56,693 bases of DNA, from positions 1 through 56,693 of the forward strand of contig JAHDYM010000013.1 of the NCBI GenBank assembly GCA_023383705.1, in the 5' to 3' direction. Position 1 is the stretch's first letter; every line of letters begins with the position of its first letter. The notes under the pieces were generated by a model, which made no database searches, had not been told where the DNA came from, and saw only the letters and a program-made list of their open reading frames with translations. The position numbers and the translations under genes are program-made. Of this stretch, positions 1 through 7,769 are shown piece after piece. The stretch is from Gammaproteobacteria bacterium. GTDB lineage: Bacteria; Pseudomonadota; Gammaproteobacteria; Steroidobacterales; GCA-2729495.

Positions 1-579
1 CAGCCAGTACACATCATCCGGCGTGTCGATGTCACGTGCAAATCCGGCCAGTTCAATGTGCCGTGCCGCTATACCCAGGGTGCGGGCGGCCTCCAGGTGC
101 CGCTTTGCGCTATCCGGACCATACAGAAAGGGAATGGCGGTTGGCGGACTCAGCAACAGCGCATTGCTGCCACCGTCGCGGGCGGCCGGGCACAGGCTGA
201 GGCCGCCGGTGTGGCCGCTGATCAGGCGGCCCACATCGGCTGGCGGCAGCGTCGGCAGGTCGGCTGGCAGGACCAGCAGCTGGCGTACGCCCTGCGCGGC
301 GAGTTCCGCCGCGGCAGCGCCGAGCGCCTGCCGGTAGTCCACGCCGGCGGGTTCGGGCCGGAGCTGTGCACCGCTGCCCGCCGTGAGTGCGGCCAGCTGC
401 GGTTCGTTGCCGAGCAGGGTGATGCCCTCGACCAGTGGCGTCGCGCACAGCGCACGCAGCACGTCCTGCAACATGTGGGCGGCCAGCTGCGCGCATTCAT
501 CGCGGCTCAGCAAACCATCGAGCCGCGTCTTCGCGCGGGCAAAGGGTTTGACCGGTATCAGTGCCCAGGCGCCAGCCAT
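1..579 (-). CDS. cofC: CofC, 2-phospho-L-lactate (or 3-phosphoglycerate) guanylyltransferase, 3' end cut off
   Basis: Reading the minus strand from the ATG at 577-579 gives 193 uninterrupted codons to the window edge. The N-terminus AWALIPVKPFARAKTRL is the typical CofC nucleotidyltransferase start. Further on are LLVLPADLPTL (the metal-binding Asp segment) and a GGSNALLLSPP stretch, both family hallmarks. The enzyme guanylylates a phosphorylated C3 acid with GTP to make the activated side chain that CofD attaches to the deazaflavin FO. Full CofC proteins are about 210-220 residues, so some 20-30 residues are missing. It lies 3 bases behind the cofD stop in the same minus-strand operon. Which C3 acid it uses cannot be told from sequence alone; proteobacterial CofC enzymes are known to accept 3-phosphoglycerate. 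Confidence 0.9.
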   Translation of the reverse strand, partial: MAGAWALIPVKPFARAKTRLDGLLSRDECAQLAAHMLQDVLRALCATPLVEGITLLGNEPQLAALTAGSGAQLRPEPAGVDYRQALGAAAAELAAQGVRQLLVLPADLPTLPPADVGRLISGHTGGLSLCPAARDGGSNALLLSPPTAIPFLYGPDSAKRHLEAARTLGIAARHIELAGFARDIDTPDDVYWL

Positions 580-582
580 GCT

Positions 583-1560
583 TCAGAGCGTTGCTGCAAA
601 GCCGAGTGCGAAGGCGGCGAGTCTCTGCCGGTCCTCAAGCGTGTGCATGACGGTCTGCGTCGCGGCCACTGCGATGCCGGCATCGATGATCGGCCCGGCT
701 TCGGCCGCGTCGCACTGGTCGATGATGAAGCCGTCGAGCAGGTCCCCGTAGTGATCGGCCACCGCCTGTGCGGAAGGACGCAGGCCGAGCTCGGTCATGA
801 TTTTTGCCGTCGGGCCCTTCAGTGCCCGGCCGCCGACGATCGGCGATACCGCGATCACCGGTGCGCCGGCCGAGCGCACGGCGGCGCGGATCGAGGGGAT
901 GGCGAGGATCGGATCGATGCTGAGCCAGGGATTGGAGGGCGCGATGAAGATCGCCGCCAGCCCCGGATCCGTGAAGGTTGCGGCCAGCGCCGCCGCCGGC
1001 GGCGCCCGTGACGCGCCCTCATATTGAATGGCCTTCACGCGCGGCTCGGCGCGCTGGCGCACGAAGTAGTCCTGGAAGGCCAGCGTGGCCGGCCCGCTGG
1101 CAGTGTCGCAGTCGAGGCGCGTGCGCACCGGCTGGTCGGACATCGGCAGCAGGCGGGTGGCCACGTCAAGCTGGCTGCACAGATGCCGGGTGACCTCGGT
1201 CAGGCTGTGGCCGGCGGCCAGCAGTCGCGTGCGTTCCAGGTGCGTGGCGAGATCGCGGTCGCCGAGCCGGAACCAGGTCTCGCCGCCCAGTGCCTCGAGG
1301 CCGGCCATGCATGACCAGGTCTCGTCGCGCAGGCCCCAGCCGCTCTCCTCGTTGACGACGCCGGCCAGCGTGTACATCAGCGTGTCGAGGTCGGGCGAGA
1401 TTGCGAGGCCGAGGTGACTGAAGTCGTCGCCGGTGTTGGCGATGATGGTCAGCTGTCCGGGCTGCAGCGTGCGCGCCAGGCCGAGCGCCAGCTTGGCGCC
1501 GCCGACCCCGCCGGCGAGCAGCACATGGCGGGGCTGCACATGGTGGGGCAGTGGGCTCAC
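583..1560 (-). CDS. cofD: CofD, 2-phospho-L-lactate transferase (F420 biosynthesis)
   Basis: A 325-residue protein of normal CofD length. It starts with the glycine-rich [15 protein letters not shown] loop and has [19 protein letters not shown], the FO-binding region, and later [14 protein letters not shown] and [17 protein letters not shown], all characteristic of CofD/FbiA. It transfers the phospholactyl or phosphoglyceryl group from the GDP-activated donor made by CofC to FO, giving F420-0 or its dehydro/3PG form. The start is a GTG at 1558-1560 that overlaps the cofE stop (GTGA), so the two genes are probably translationally coupled. cofC follows after 3 bases. No FO synthase gene (cofG/cofH) is in the window, so the deazaflavin core must be made by genes elsewhere. 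Confidence 0.95.
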   Translation of the reverse strand: MSPLPHHVQPRHVLLAGGVGGAKLALGLARTLQPGQLTIIANTGDDFSHLGLAISPDLDTLMYTLAGVVNEESGWGLRDETWSCMAGLEALGGETWFRLGDRDLATHLERTRLLAAGHSLTEVTRHLCSQLDVATRLLPMSDQPVRTRLDCDTASGPATLAFQDYFVRQRAEPRVKAIQYEGASRAPPAAALAATFTDPGLAAIFIAPSNPWLSIDPILAIPSIRAAVRSAGAPVIAVSPIVGGRALKGPTAKIMTELGLRPSAQAVADHYGDLLDGFIIDQCDAAEAGPIIDAGIAVAATQTVMHTLEDRQRLAAFALGFAATL

Positions 1561-2318
1561 CGGAACAGGTCTTCCGCGGCGGGGCGCAGCGCATCGCGCG
1601 CCGTCTGCCCGCTGTCGGCGCCGGCATCGGCGCCGCGCACCAGCACCAGCGGCGTGCCCTCGGCGGCTTCGCCCATCGCCAGCACCGCAGCCGCGGCGAT
1701 GCTGTCGGCCACGGCCACTTCACTCACCTGCAGCGTCCGGCCGAACATGTCGGACTGGCCGCGCAGGTCGTTCAGCGCCTTGATCCCGGCGCAGCCGATG
1801 GCGATGCCGACGGTGCCGAGCCGCCAGGCGCGACCGATGCTGTCGGTGATGACCACGCCGAGTGCTACGCCGAACTCGCGTTGTAGTTCGGCGCGCAGCC
1901 GCGCCGCGGAGGCATCGGGGTCGGCCGGCAGCAACAGCGCCCGCTCGTCGCTGTCCTCGATGTTCGAGCGGTCGATGCCGGCATTGGCCAGCACGATGCC
2001 ACTGCGGTGCTCGACGATGATGACGCCCGGCGATACGCGGAGCACGGCGCGCGACTCGCGCAGGATCAGTTCGACCACGCGCGGATCCTTGTTGGCGCGG
2101 GTGGCGATGTCTTCCGCTTCGGCAGAGGGTGTGACTTCCGCCAGCCGCACACTGCGGCCTTCGGCCTTGGAGACGATCTTCTGGGCGATGGCGACCAGGT
2201 CACCGGCCTGCGGCATGAGTCCCGCCGCACGGAGTGCCGCGCCGATCAGCGCGGCCAGGTCGTCGCCGGGCTGTACCAGCGGTACGCCCGGAACGCGCAT
2301 GAAACTGAGCGCGGCCAC
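1557..2318 (-). CDS. cofE: CofE, coenzyme F420-0:L-glutamate ligase
   Basis: A 253-residue stand-alone CofE, not the two-domain FbiB form with a nitroreductase tail. Family signatures are PGDDLAALI near the N-terminus, GDLVAIAQKIVSKAEGR, VIIVEHRSGIVLANAGIDRSNI, ITDSIGRAWRLGTVGIAIG and DMFGRTLQVSEVAVAD. It adds one or more glutamates to F420-0 with GTP. A GTG at 2316-2318 opens the frame; an ATG at 2300 (MRVPGVPLVQPG) is an alternative that fits the family start well. The stop overlaps the cofD start. npdG lies 6 bases upstream, so the four genes form one transcription unit. Confidence 0.93.
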   Translation of the reverse strand: MAALSFMRVPGVPLVQPGDDLAALIGAALRAAGLMPQAGDLVAIAQKIVSKAEGRSVRLAEVTPSAEAEDIATRANKDPRVVELILRESRAVLRVSPGVIIVEHRSGIVLANAGIDRSNIEDSDERALLLPADPDASAARLRAELQREFGVALGVVITDSIGRAWRLGTVGIAIGCAGIKALNDLRGQSDMFGRTLQVSEVAVADSIAAAAVLAMGEAAEGTPLVLVRGADAGADSGQTARDALRPAAEDLFR

Positions 2319-2324
2319 TGACGC

Positions 2325-3005
2325 TCAGCTGGCGTCGTCAGCGATGCCGGTGATGCGGATGCCGGTATGCAGGCCGCCGTAGCGCTTGTTCATGAAGATC
2401 AGCACCGAAGTGAGCGCTTCGGCAGCAGCGGCATTCTCCAGCGAACCCGCATGCCAGGCGCGCAGGCCGGCGGTTTTTGCCAGGCCGACCACGACCTCGC
2501 GGGCCTCGGCCTTGTTGCCGGTGACCAGCACATCGCAATCGAGGGCGCCGTCGCTCTGCATCGAGTCGGCGGAGACATTGTGGAAGGCAGCCACTACCGT
2601 GACCTGCTCGCCGACGATGTGCTGGGCGATCAACGCCGCGCAACCTTCGGGCGGCAGCTGCACGCGGGCGACCTTGGGTGGAACCAGCGGCACGGTGGTA
2701 TCGACGAGGATCTTGCCGGGCAGCCCGGCACGGATCTCTTCCAGCGTGGGCCGCTGATGGCTGAACGGTACGGTGAGGACAACGACATCCCCGGCCCGGG
2801 CGGCTTCGAGATTGCCGAGGCCACGCACATTGGCGCCGGGGAAGGCGGTACGCAGCTCGCTGGCGGCGGCTTCGGCCCGGGCCGGATCGCGCGAGCCGAT
2901 GATCACGGGCAGGCCGGCCCGGGCCCAGCGACGGGCCAGTCCGCCACCGAGCGCGCCGGTGCCGCCGACGATACTGATTGTGCCGAAGCGGCTGTCATTC
3001 ACCAT
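2325..3005 (-). CDS. npdG: NADPH-dependent F420 reductase (F420H2:NADP+ oxidoreductase)
   Basis: A 226-residue protein with an N-terminal Rossmann loop ISIVGGTGALGGGLARRWARAG, then GSRDPARAEAAASEL, which suits NADP(H) binding. Further on are VVVLTVPFSHQ and AFHNVSADSMQ, typical of the NpdG/Fno family. It moves hydride between NADPH and F420 and so supplies reduced F420. It is the first gene of the minus-strand F420 operon. The start at 3005 faces the plus-strand pterin/NRPS operon across 214 bases. Its presence implies the cell actually uses reduced F420, but no F420-dependent target enzyme is recognisable in the window. Confidence 0.93.
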   Translation of the reverse strand: MVNDSRFGTISIVGGTGALGGGLARRWARAGLPVIIGSRDPARAEAAASELRTAFPGANVRGLGNLEAARAGDVVVLTVPFSHQRPTLEEIRAGLPGKILVDTTVPLVPPKVARVQLPPEGCAALIAQHIVGEQVTVVAAFHNVSADSMQSDGALDCDVLVTGNKAEAREVVVGLAKTAGLRAWHAGSLENAAAAEALTSVLIFMNKRYGGLHTGIRITGIADDAS

Positions 3006-3219
3006 GGCCTGGAACCCATTGCTGTAACCCGGGGTCAGTCATGGTACCGAGCCGCTGCATAGCGCACAAATGGCGGCTGGCATGGCCGCGGCAGGCAGGG
3101 CAGAATGGCGGCCCCAGGCTTCCCGGCGACCGGTTCCAGGGTCGTTGCAAAGAGGTCGCCGCACATAACTGGACCGGACATCCGCGGGCAGGCCCGCCGC
3201 AAACATAAAAAAGAGCGTT
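3006..3219. promoter_or_regulatory. Divergent intergenic region between F420 genes and the pterin/NRPS operon
   Basis: This is the only non-coding gap from which the leftward F420 operon and the rightward 21-kb pterin/NRPS operon can both start. A GC-rich inverted repeat (GCGGGC AG GCCCGC, about 3184-3197) sits just upstream of queD. The queD ATG is preceded by an A-rich stretch with only a weak Shine-Dalgarno (AAGAG). I could not pick convincing -35/-10 boxes. A shared regulator is possible but not shown. Confidence 0.4.
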
Positions 3220-3594
3220 ATGGAGATCTTCAAGGAGTTCATCTTCGAGGCGGCCCACCGCCTGCCCAATGTCCCCGCGGACCACAAGTGCAGCCGCCTG
3301 CACGGGCATTCGTGGCGTGGCGCGATCTATGTGGAGGGGCCGGTCGACCCGCATGCCGGCTGGGTGATGGACTTCGGCGAGATCAAGCAGAAGTTCTCGC
3401 CGATCTACGACATCCTCGATCACCATTATCTGAACGACGTGCCCGGTCTCGAGAACCCCACCAGCGAAGTGGTGGCACGCTGGATCTGGCAGCAGCTGAA
3501 ACCGGTACTGCCCCAACTGTCGAAGGTCATCGTGCATGAAACCTGCACGAGCGGCGCAATCTACCGCGGCGAGGACTGCGAGGCCGGTGGCTGA
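3220..3594 (+). CDS. queD: QueD-type 6-carboxy-tetrahydropterin synthase / PTPS family
   Basis: A 124-residue protein of normal length for this family. Zinc ligands His13, His28 and His30 are present, with the C-x3-HGH motif (Cys24, CSRLHGH) that marks the QueD branch rather than animal-type PTPS. Asp67-His68 (LDHHYLND) and Glu107 (VHET) complete the active site. QueD converts dihydroneopterin triphosphate, the FolE product, to 6-carboxy-5,6,7,8-tetrahydropterin, normally for queuosine. Here it is the first gene of the operon that contains the NRPS and ends with folE, and no queE, queC or queF lies nearby. That argues for a role in the operon product, but a housekeeping queuosine role cannot be excluded. 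Its stop overlaps the next gene by 8 bases. Confidence 0.85.
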   Translation: MEIFKEFIFEAAHRLPNVPADHKCSRLHGHSWRGAIYVEGPVDPHAGWVMDFGEIKQKFSPIYDILDHHYLNDVPGLENPTSEVVARWIWQQLKPVLPQLSKVIVHETCTSGAIYRGEDCEAGG

Positions 3595-4033
3595 CGAGAC
3601 ACTGATGCGCGCGGCGCTGGCTGCGGCGCGTCGTGGTTTGCTGGCCGGCGAGGCGCCGGTGGGCGCCTGCATCGTCCAGGATGGCCGGGTGATCGCCAGT
3701 GCCCACACGGCCGTGGCCGGTGGCCCGGATGCCAGCGCCCATGCCGAGATCCTCGCCATCCGCGCCGCCTGTCGCAGCCTGCGCAGCGCGCGCCTCGACG
3801 GTTGCGAACTGCATGTCAGCGTCGAACCCTGTGCGATGTGCCTTGCCGCCTGTCATTACGCCGGCATCGACGCGGTTTATTTTGCTGCCAGCCTGCAGGA
3901 CATGCAGGCGCTCACCGGCCAGGAACTGGCGGCGCCGTCGCCGGCCTCGGTCCGCCTGCACGGCGGTGTGCTGGCGGATGAGTCCCGGGCCCTGCTGGCC
4001 GAGTGGGCCGCGCAGCGGCAGGGGCGGGCCTAG
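3587..4033 (+). CDS. Guanine-deaminase-like nucleobase deaminase (CDA fold)
   Basis: About 148 residues when started at the GTG at 3587 ([11 protein letters not shown]), which overlaps the queD stop and follows a GAGG. An ATG six codons further in is an alternative. The zinc site of the cytidine-deaminase fold is complete: HAE ([12 protein letters not shown]) and PCAMC ([15 protein letters not shown]). The segment after it, [15 protein letters not shown], resembles bacterial guanine deaminases more than TadA. The family hydrolytically removes an exocyclic amino group from a purine-like ring. Pterins carry the same 2-amino-4-oxo pyrimidine ring, so deamination of a pterin to a lumazine-type product is a possible role here (inference). 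It is sandwiched between queD and a methyltransferase in the NRPS operon. Confidence 0.75.
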   Translation: MADETLMRAALAAARRGLLAGEAPVGACIVQDGRVIASAHTAVAGGPDASAHAEILAIRAACRSLRSARLDGCELHVSVEPCAMCLAACHYAGIDAVYFAASLQDMQALTGQELAAPSPASVRLHGGVLADESRALLAEWAAQRQGRA

Positions 4034-4035
4034 TC

Positions 4036-4791
4036 GTGGCCGCCACCTACGACGCCTTCGCCCGCGACTACCAGCGCAGCAAGGCCTCGCCGCTGCGTGC
4101 CGCCATCGAATGCTGGACCATCGACCGCCTGCTCGGTGATATCCGTGGCGCGGCGATCTTCGATGCCGGCTGTGGCGATGGCTTCCATGCGCGGCGGCTG
4201 AAGGCGGCGGGTGCAGCCCGTATCGCCGGTGTCGATGTCTCGGCGGCGATGATCGAGCTCGCACGTGACGAGGAGCGCCGGGCGCCGCTGGGTATCCAGT
4301 ACCAGTGCTGCGCGGTGGAGGACCTGCCGGATCTCGCCTGTGCCGCTGCCTTCGATGTGGTGCTGGCGGCTTATCTGCTGCACTACTCGCCGTCGGCAGC
4401 GGTGCTGGCGCGCATGTGCCAGCGGCTCGCGAACGTGCTCGCGCCCGGTGGCCGCCTGGTCGCGCTGGTCGAGAATCCCGACCAGGCCCCGGCCGACTAT
4501 GCCGGTTACGCGCCCTACGGTTTCGACAAGTCCGCGGCCGAGCCGCGTGCCGAGGGCAGCCGGATCAATTACTCGCTGGTGGCGGGGCGGCAGATGATCC
4601 GCTTCGACACTTATTACTATGCCCGCAGCACCCATGAGCAGGCGCTGCGCGCTGCGGGCTTCACGGCAATCGCATGGCACCCGCTGCAACTCGATCCGGC
4701 CGCAGAGGGTGCCGATTACTACGCTGCCTACCTGCGCAATCCGCCGGTGCTGGGCCTGACCGCCGTGCTGTCGGGGGTGCAGGGCCGATGA
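4036..4791 (+). CDS. Class I SAM-dependent methyltransferase
   Basis: About 251 residues from the GTG at 4036, only 2 bases after the deaminase stop and behind a purine-rich GCAGGGG. Motif I of the Rossmann-like methyltransferase fold is clear (IFDAGCGDGFHARRL), followed by the acidic end of beta-2 (IAGVDVSAAMIELA), motif IV (FDVVLAAYLLHYSPS) and motif V/VI (LANVLAPGGRLVALVE). The C-terminal third (FDTYYYARSTHEQALRAAGF) is the usual small-molecule methyltransferase cap. The substrate is not evident. Position suggests tailoring of the pterin or of the peptide. The stop overlaps the first NRPS start (ATGA). Confidence 0.85.
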   Translation: MAATYDAFARDYQRSKASPLRAAIECWTIDRLLGDIRGAAIFDAGCGDGFHARRLKAAGAARIAGVDVSAAMIELARDEERRAPLGIQYQCCAVEDLPDLACAAAFDVVLAAYLLHYSPSAAVLARMCQRLANVLAPGGRLVALVENPDQAPADYAGYAPYGFDKSAAEPRAEGSRINYSLVAGRQMIRFDTYYYARSTHEQALRAAGFTAIAWHPLQLDPAAEGADYYAAYLRNPPVLGLTAVLSGVQGR

Positions 4792-7769
4792 GCACGCAGC
4801 TGAGTCCGCCGCTGCCCGCACCCGCGGAAGTGCTGCCGCCGGGCGTGCTGGAACGTTTTGCCGCCCAGTGCGGGTTGCGCCCGCTCGCACCGGCGATCAT
4901 TGCCGGTGAGACCCGCCTCGCTTATGCGGAACTCGACGCCGCCGCCAACCGCTTCGCGCATCGCTTGCAGGCGCTCGGCGTGGCGCGCGACATGCCGGTT
5001 GGCATCTGCCTGGCGCCCGGCGCGGACTTGCTGGTGGCGATGCTCGGCGTGCTGAAGGCCGGCGGTGCCTGGCTGCCGCTCGATCCGGCCTGGCCGCGCG
5101 AACGCCTCGAGCACATGCTGGGCGTCGTGCGGCCGCTTGTGCTGGTCACCAGCAGCGCGCTGCGCGAGCGCTGCCCGGCCGGTGCGCACCGGCTGTTCGA
5201 TATCGATGCGGAGCGCGCCGCGGTGGCCGCGCAGAGTGCCGCCGATCCGGCGGTGCCGATCGTGCCGCAGCAGTTCTGCTACCTGATGTTCACCTCCGGT
5301 TCGGCCGGCACGCCCAAGTGCGTGATGGTGACCCACGGCAATCTGGCCAGGTTGTTCCCGCCGCTCTGCGCCGCGCTCGATTTCGGTCCGGACGATGTGT
5401 GGAGCTGGTTCCATTCCGTTTCCTTCGGCTTCTCGGTCTGGGAGATCCTCGGCGCGCTGCTGCACGGTGGTGCGCTGCGGGTGGTGCCCGAGGCGGTCCG
5501 CAACGCACCGGCTGCGCTCGGCGCATGGATTGCCGACAGCGGTGTGACGGTGTTCAGCCAGACGCCATCGGCGCTGCGCCGGCTGCTCGGCGTGCCGGAA
5601 TTCCACCAGGCCATCGACCGCAGCCGGCTGCGCTACCTCGCGCTCAGCGGCGAGGCGCTGCAGCCGGATGACATCGCGCTCTGGCACCGGCATCACGATG
5701 TACGACGCCAGGCGTCTGCGCCGCAGCTGATCAGCACCTACGCGCTCACCGAGACCGGCGGCCAGGTGACATTGCGCGTTTACGCGGCTGCCGATGCCAC
5801 GCCCGAGGGTGCGCGCAACATCGGCCAGCCGCTCGGCGGCCGCCATGTGCTGGTGCTGGATGCAGCGGGCAAGGTGGTCGCGCCGGGCGAGGCGGGCGAA
5901 CTCTGGGTGGGCGGCGCCTGTGTCGCTGCCGGCTATTTCGCCGATCCCGCGCTCACGGCGCAGCGCTTCACCAGTCAGGCAGTCGCGGGCCAGGGTGTGC
6001 TGCGCGGCTACCGCACCGGTGACCAGGTGCGGCTGCGCACCGACGGCGCGCTCGAATACCTCGGCCGCAGCGATGCGCAGCTCAAGTACCGCGGCTATCG
6101 CATCGAGCCGGCAGAAATCGAAACCGCGCTCCGCGCCCACCCCGGCGTGCGCGATGCCGCCGTGGCCCTGCAGAGCGATGCCGCCGGCAATCCGCGGCTC
6201 ACCGCGCACATCGTCAGCGCGCAGCCGCAGGCGGGCGCCGGCGCGCTGGAGTTCTGGCCTTCGCTGGGCGCCTACGAGGTCTACGACGATCTGCTCTACG
6301 GGCTGATGAATGCCGAACCGGTGCGGCTCAACGCCTACCGTGCGGCCTTCGCCGCCAGCGTGCCCGGCAGGACCGTGCTCGATATCGGTACGGGCAGCGA
6401 TGCCGTGCTGGCGCGGATGTGCGTGGAGGCCTGTGCGCGCCATGTCTATGCCGTCGAGATACTCGCGGCGGCCGCGCGGCAGGCGGCGGAACTGGTGCGC
6501 CGGCTCGGGCTGGAGGAGCGCATCACGGTCCTGCACGGCGATATCGCCACGCTGGAGCTGCCGGAACCGGTCGAGGTCTGCACGCAGGGCATCATCGGCA
6601 ACATCGGCAGTGCCGATGGCATCGTGCCCGTCTGGAACGCTGCCCGCCGCAACTTCGCGCCGGACTGCGTGCCGGTGCCGGTACGCTGCGTCACCCGGCT
6701 TGCGCTGCTGGAATTGCCGGAAGCCGCCCGTGCGCAGCCGCGCTTTGCACCGCTCGCCGCCGACTATGTGCGGCGCGTGTTCGACGCGGCCGGCACGCGC
6801 TTCGACCTGCGCCTCTGCGTGCGCAATGTCGCGGCCAGCGACCTGCTGACCGCTGCCACCGATTTCGAAGTGCTGGATTTCAGTGCGCCGCTGCCGCCCG
6901 GACATCATGGCGGTGCCGAGCTGACGGTGTTGCGCGATGGCCGTTTCGATGGCTGCCTGCTGTGGACCGTGGTGTCGGCCGATGCCGCGCACACGGTCGA
7001 TTACCTGCAGGAGCAGCGCGCCTGGCTGCCGGTGTTCGTGCCGATGACCGATGAGGGCATCGCCGTGCGTCGTGGCGAGATCCTGCGCATCAGCTGGCGG
7101 GCATTTAACGACTCCGATCCGCGCCATCCGGACTACGAGTTCTGCGTGTCGCTGGCGGCGGGCACTGACCGGCCGGTGCGCGAGTTCAGGCAGGTGACGC
7201 GGCATGCCGGTTCCGCCCAGCCTGCCGGTGCGACGCGACTGCATCGCGGCTTGCTGGCCAGCCTCGACTCGCAGCCGCAACTGGTGTCGGTCGATGCCCT
7301 GCGCGCCTGGCTCGGCGAGCGCGTGCCTGAGTACATGGTGCCGCAGAGCTGGATGTTCCTGCCCGAGTTGCCGCTGACACCCGGCGGCAAGCTCGATCGC
7401 GAGGCCCTGCCGGCTCCCGGCAGGCAGAGGCCGCGCCTGGCGGCGGCAGCGATCGCGCCGCGCAATGCGGTGGAGGCGGCGGTCGCCGTACTCTGGGCGC
7501 AGGCGCTGGGTCTCGATACGATCGGCGTTGAGGATGACTTCTTCGACCTCGGCGGTGATTCGATCACGGCGGTCCAGCTGACCACCGCGACCCAGCGCTG
7601 GCTGGATGCGCCGGTGCCGCTGGCTGCGCTTTTCGATGCGCCGACGGTGGCGGCGATGTCGGTCCGTCTCGAAGCCGATTTCGCGGCAGCGCTGGCCGCC
7701 GCGCTGGCGCGCAGTCCGGCGGCAGCCGCCGCGGACAGCGGCACGGACCGCGAGCAAGGTGAGCTATGA
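4788..7769 (+). CDS. NRPS starter module: adenylation domain with inserted methyltransferase, then carrier protein (A-MT-T)
   Basis: 993 residues, start ATG overlapping the previous stop. There is no N-terminal condensation domain, so this is a loading module. The adenylation domain runs from about residue 15: A3 near 165 (FTSGSAGTPK), A4 near 212 (FGFSVWEI), A8 near 432 (KYRGYRIEPAEIE). After A8 a foreign block of about 300 residues (roughly 484-800) carries VLDIGTGSDAVLARM and GDIATLELPEPVEV, a class I methyltransferase resembling arginine-methyltransferase-like inserts of interrupted A domains. A10 (TPGGKLDR) follows near 861 and a carrier domain with GGDSI near 924. By-eye specificity residues read G-F-W-S-A-S-T-G-Q-K. 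Position 235 is Gly, not the Asp that binds an alpha-amino group, which suggests an acid without one. Confidence 0.93.
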   Translation: MSTQLSPPLPAPAEVLPPGVLERFAAQCGLRPLAPAIIAGETRLAYAELDAAANRFAHRLQALGVARDMPVGICLAPGADLLVAMLGVLKAGGAWLPLDPAWPRERLEHMLGVVRPLVLVTSSALRERCPAGAHRLFDIDAERAAVAAQSAADPAVPIVPQQFCYLMFTSGSAGTPKCVMVTHGNLARLFPPLCAALDFGPDDVWSWFHSVSFGFSVWEILGALLHGGALRVVPEAVRNAPAALGAWIADSGVTVFSQTPSALRRLLGVPEFHQAIDRSRLRYLALSGEALQPDDIALWHRHHDVRRQASAPQLISTYALTETGGQVTLRVYAAADATPEGARNIGQPLGGRHVLVLDAAGKVVAPGEAGELWVGGACVAAGYFADPALTAQRFTSQAVAGQGVLRGYRTGDQVRLRTDGALEYLGRSDAQLKYRGYRIEPAEIETALRAHPGVRDAAVALQSDAAGNPRLTAHIVSAQPQAGAGALEFWPSLGAYEVYDDLLYGLMNAEPVRLNAYRAAFAASVPGRTVLDIGTGSDAVLARMCVEACARHVYAVEILAAAARQAAELVRRLGLEERITVLHGDIATLELPEPVEVCTQGIIGNIGSADGIVPVWNAARRNFAPDCVPVPVRCVTRLALLELPEAARAQPRFAPLAADYVRRVFDAAGTRFDLRLCVRNVAASDLLTAATDFEVLDFSAPLPPGHHGGAELTVLRDGRFDGCLLWTVVSADAAHTVDYLQEQRAWLPVFVPMTDEGIAVRRGEILRISWRAFNDSDPRHPDYEFCVSLAAGTDRPVREFRQVTRHAGSAQPAGATRLHRGLLASLDSQPQLVSVDALRAWLGERVPEYMVPQSWMFLPELPLTPGGKLDREALPAPGRQRPRLAAAAIAPRNAVEAAVAVLWAQALGLDTIGVEDDFFDLGGDSITAVQLTTATQRWLDAPVPLAALFDAPTVAAMSVRLEADFAAALAAALARSPAAAAADSGTDREQGEL

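Noticed and set aside
3587..4033. tRNA adenosine deaminase TadA
   Set aside because: The HAE/PCxxC core is shared, but the region after the second motif looks like guanine deaminase and the gene is embedded in a biosynthetic operon. TadA remains a minor possibility.
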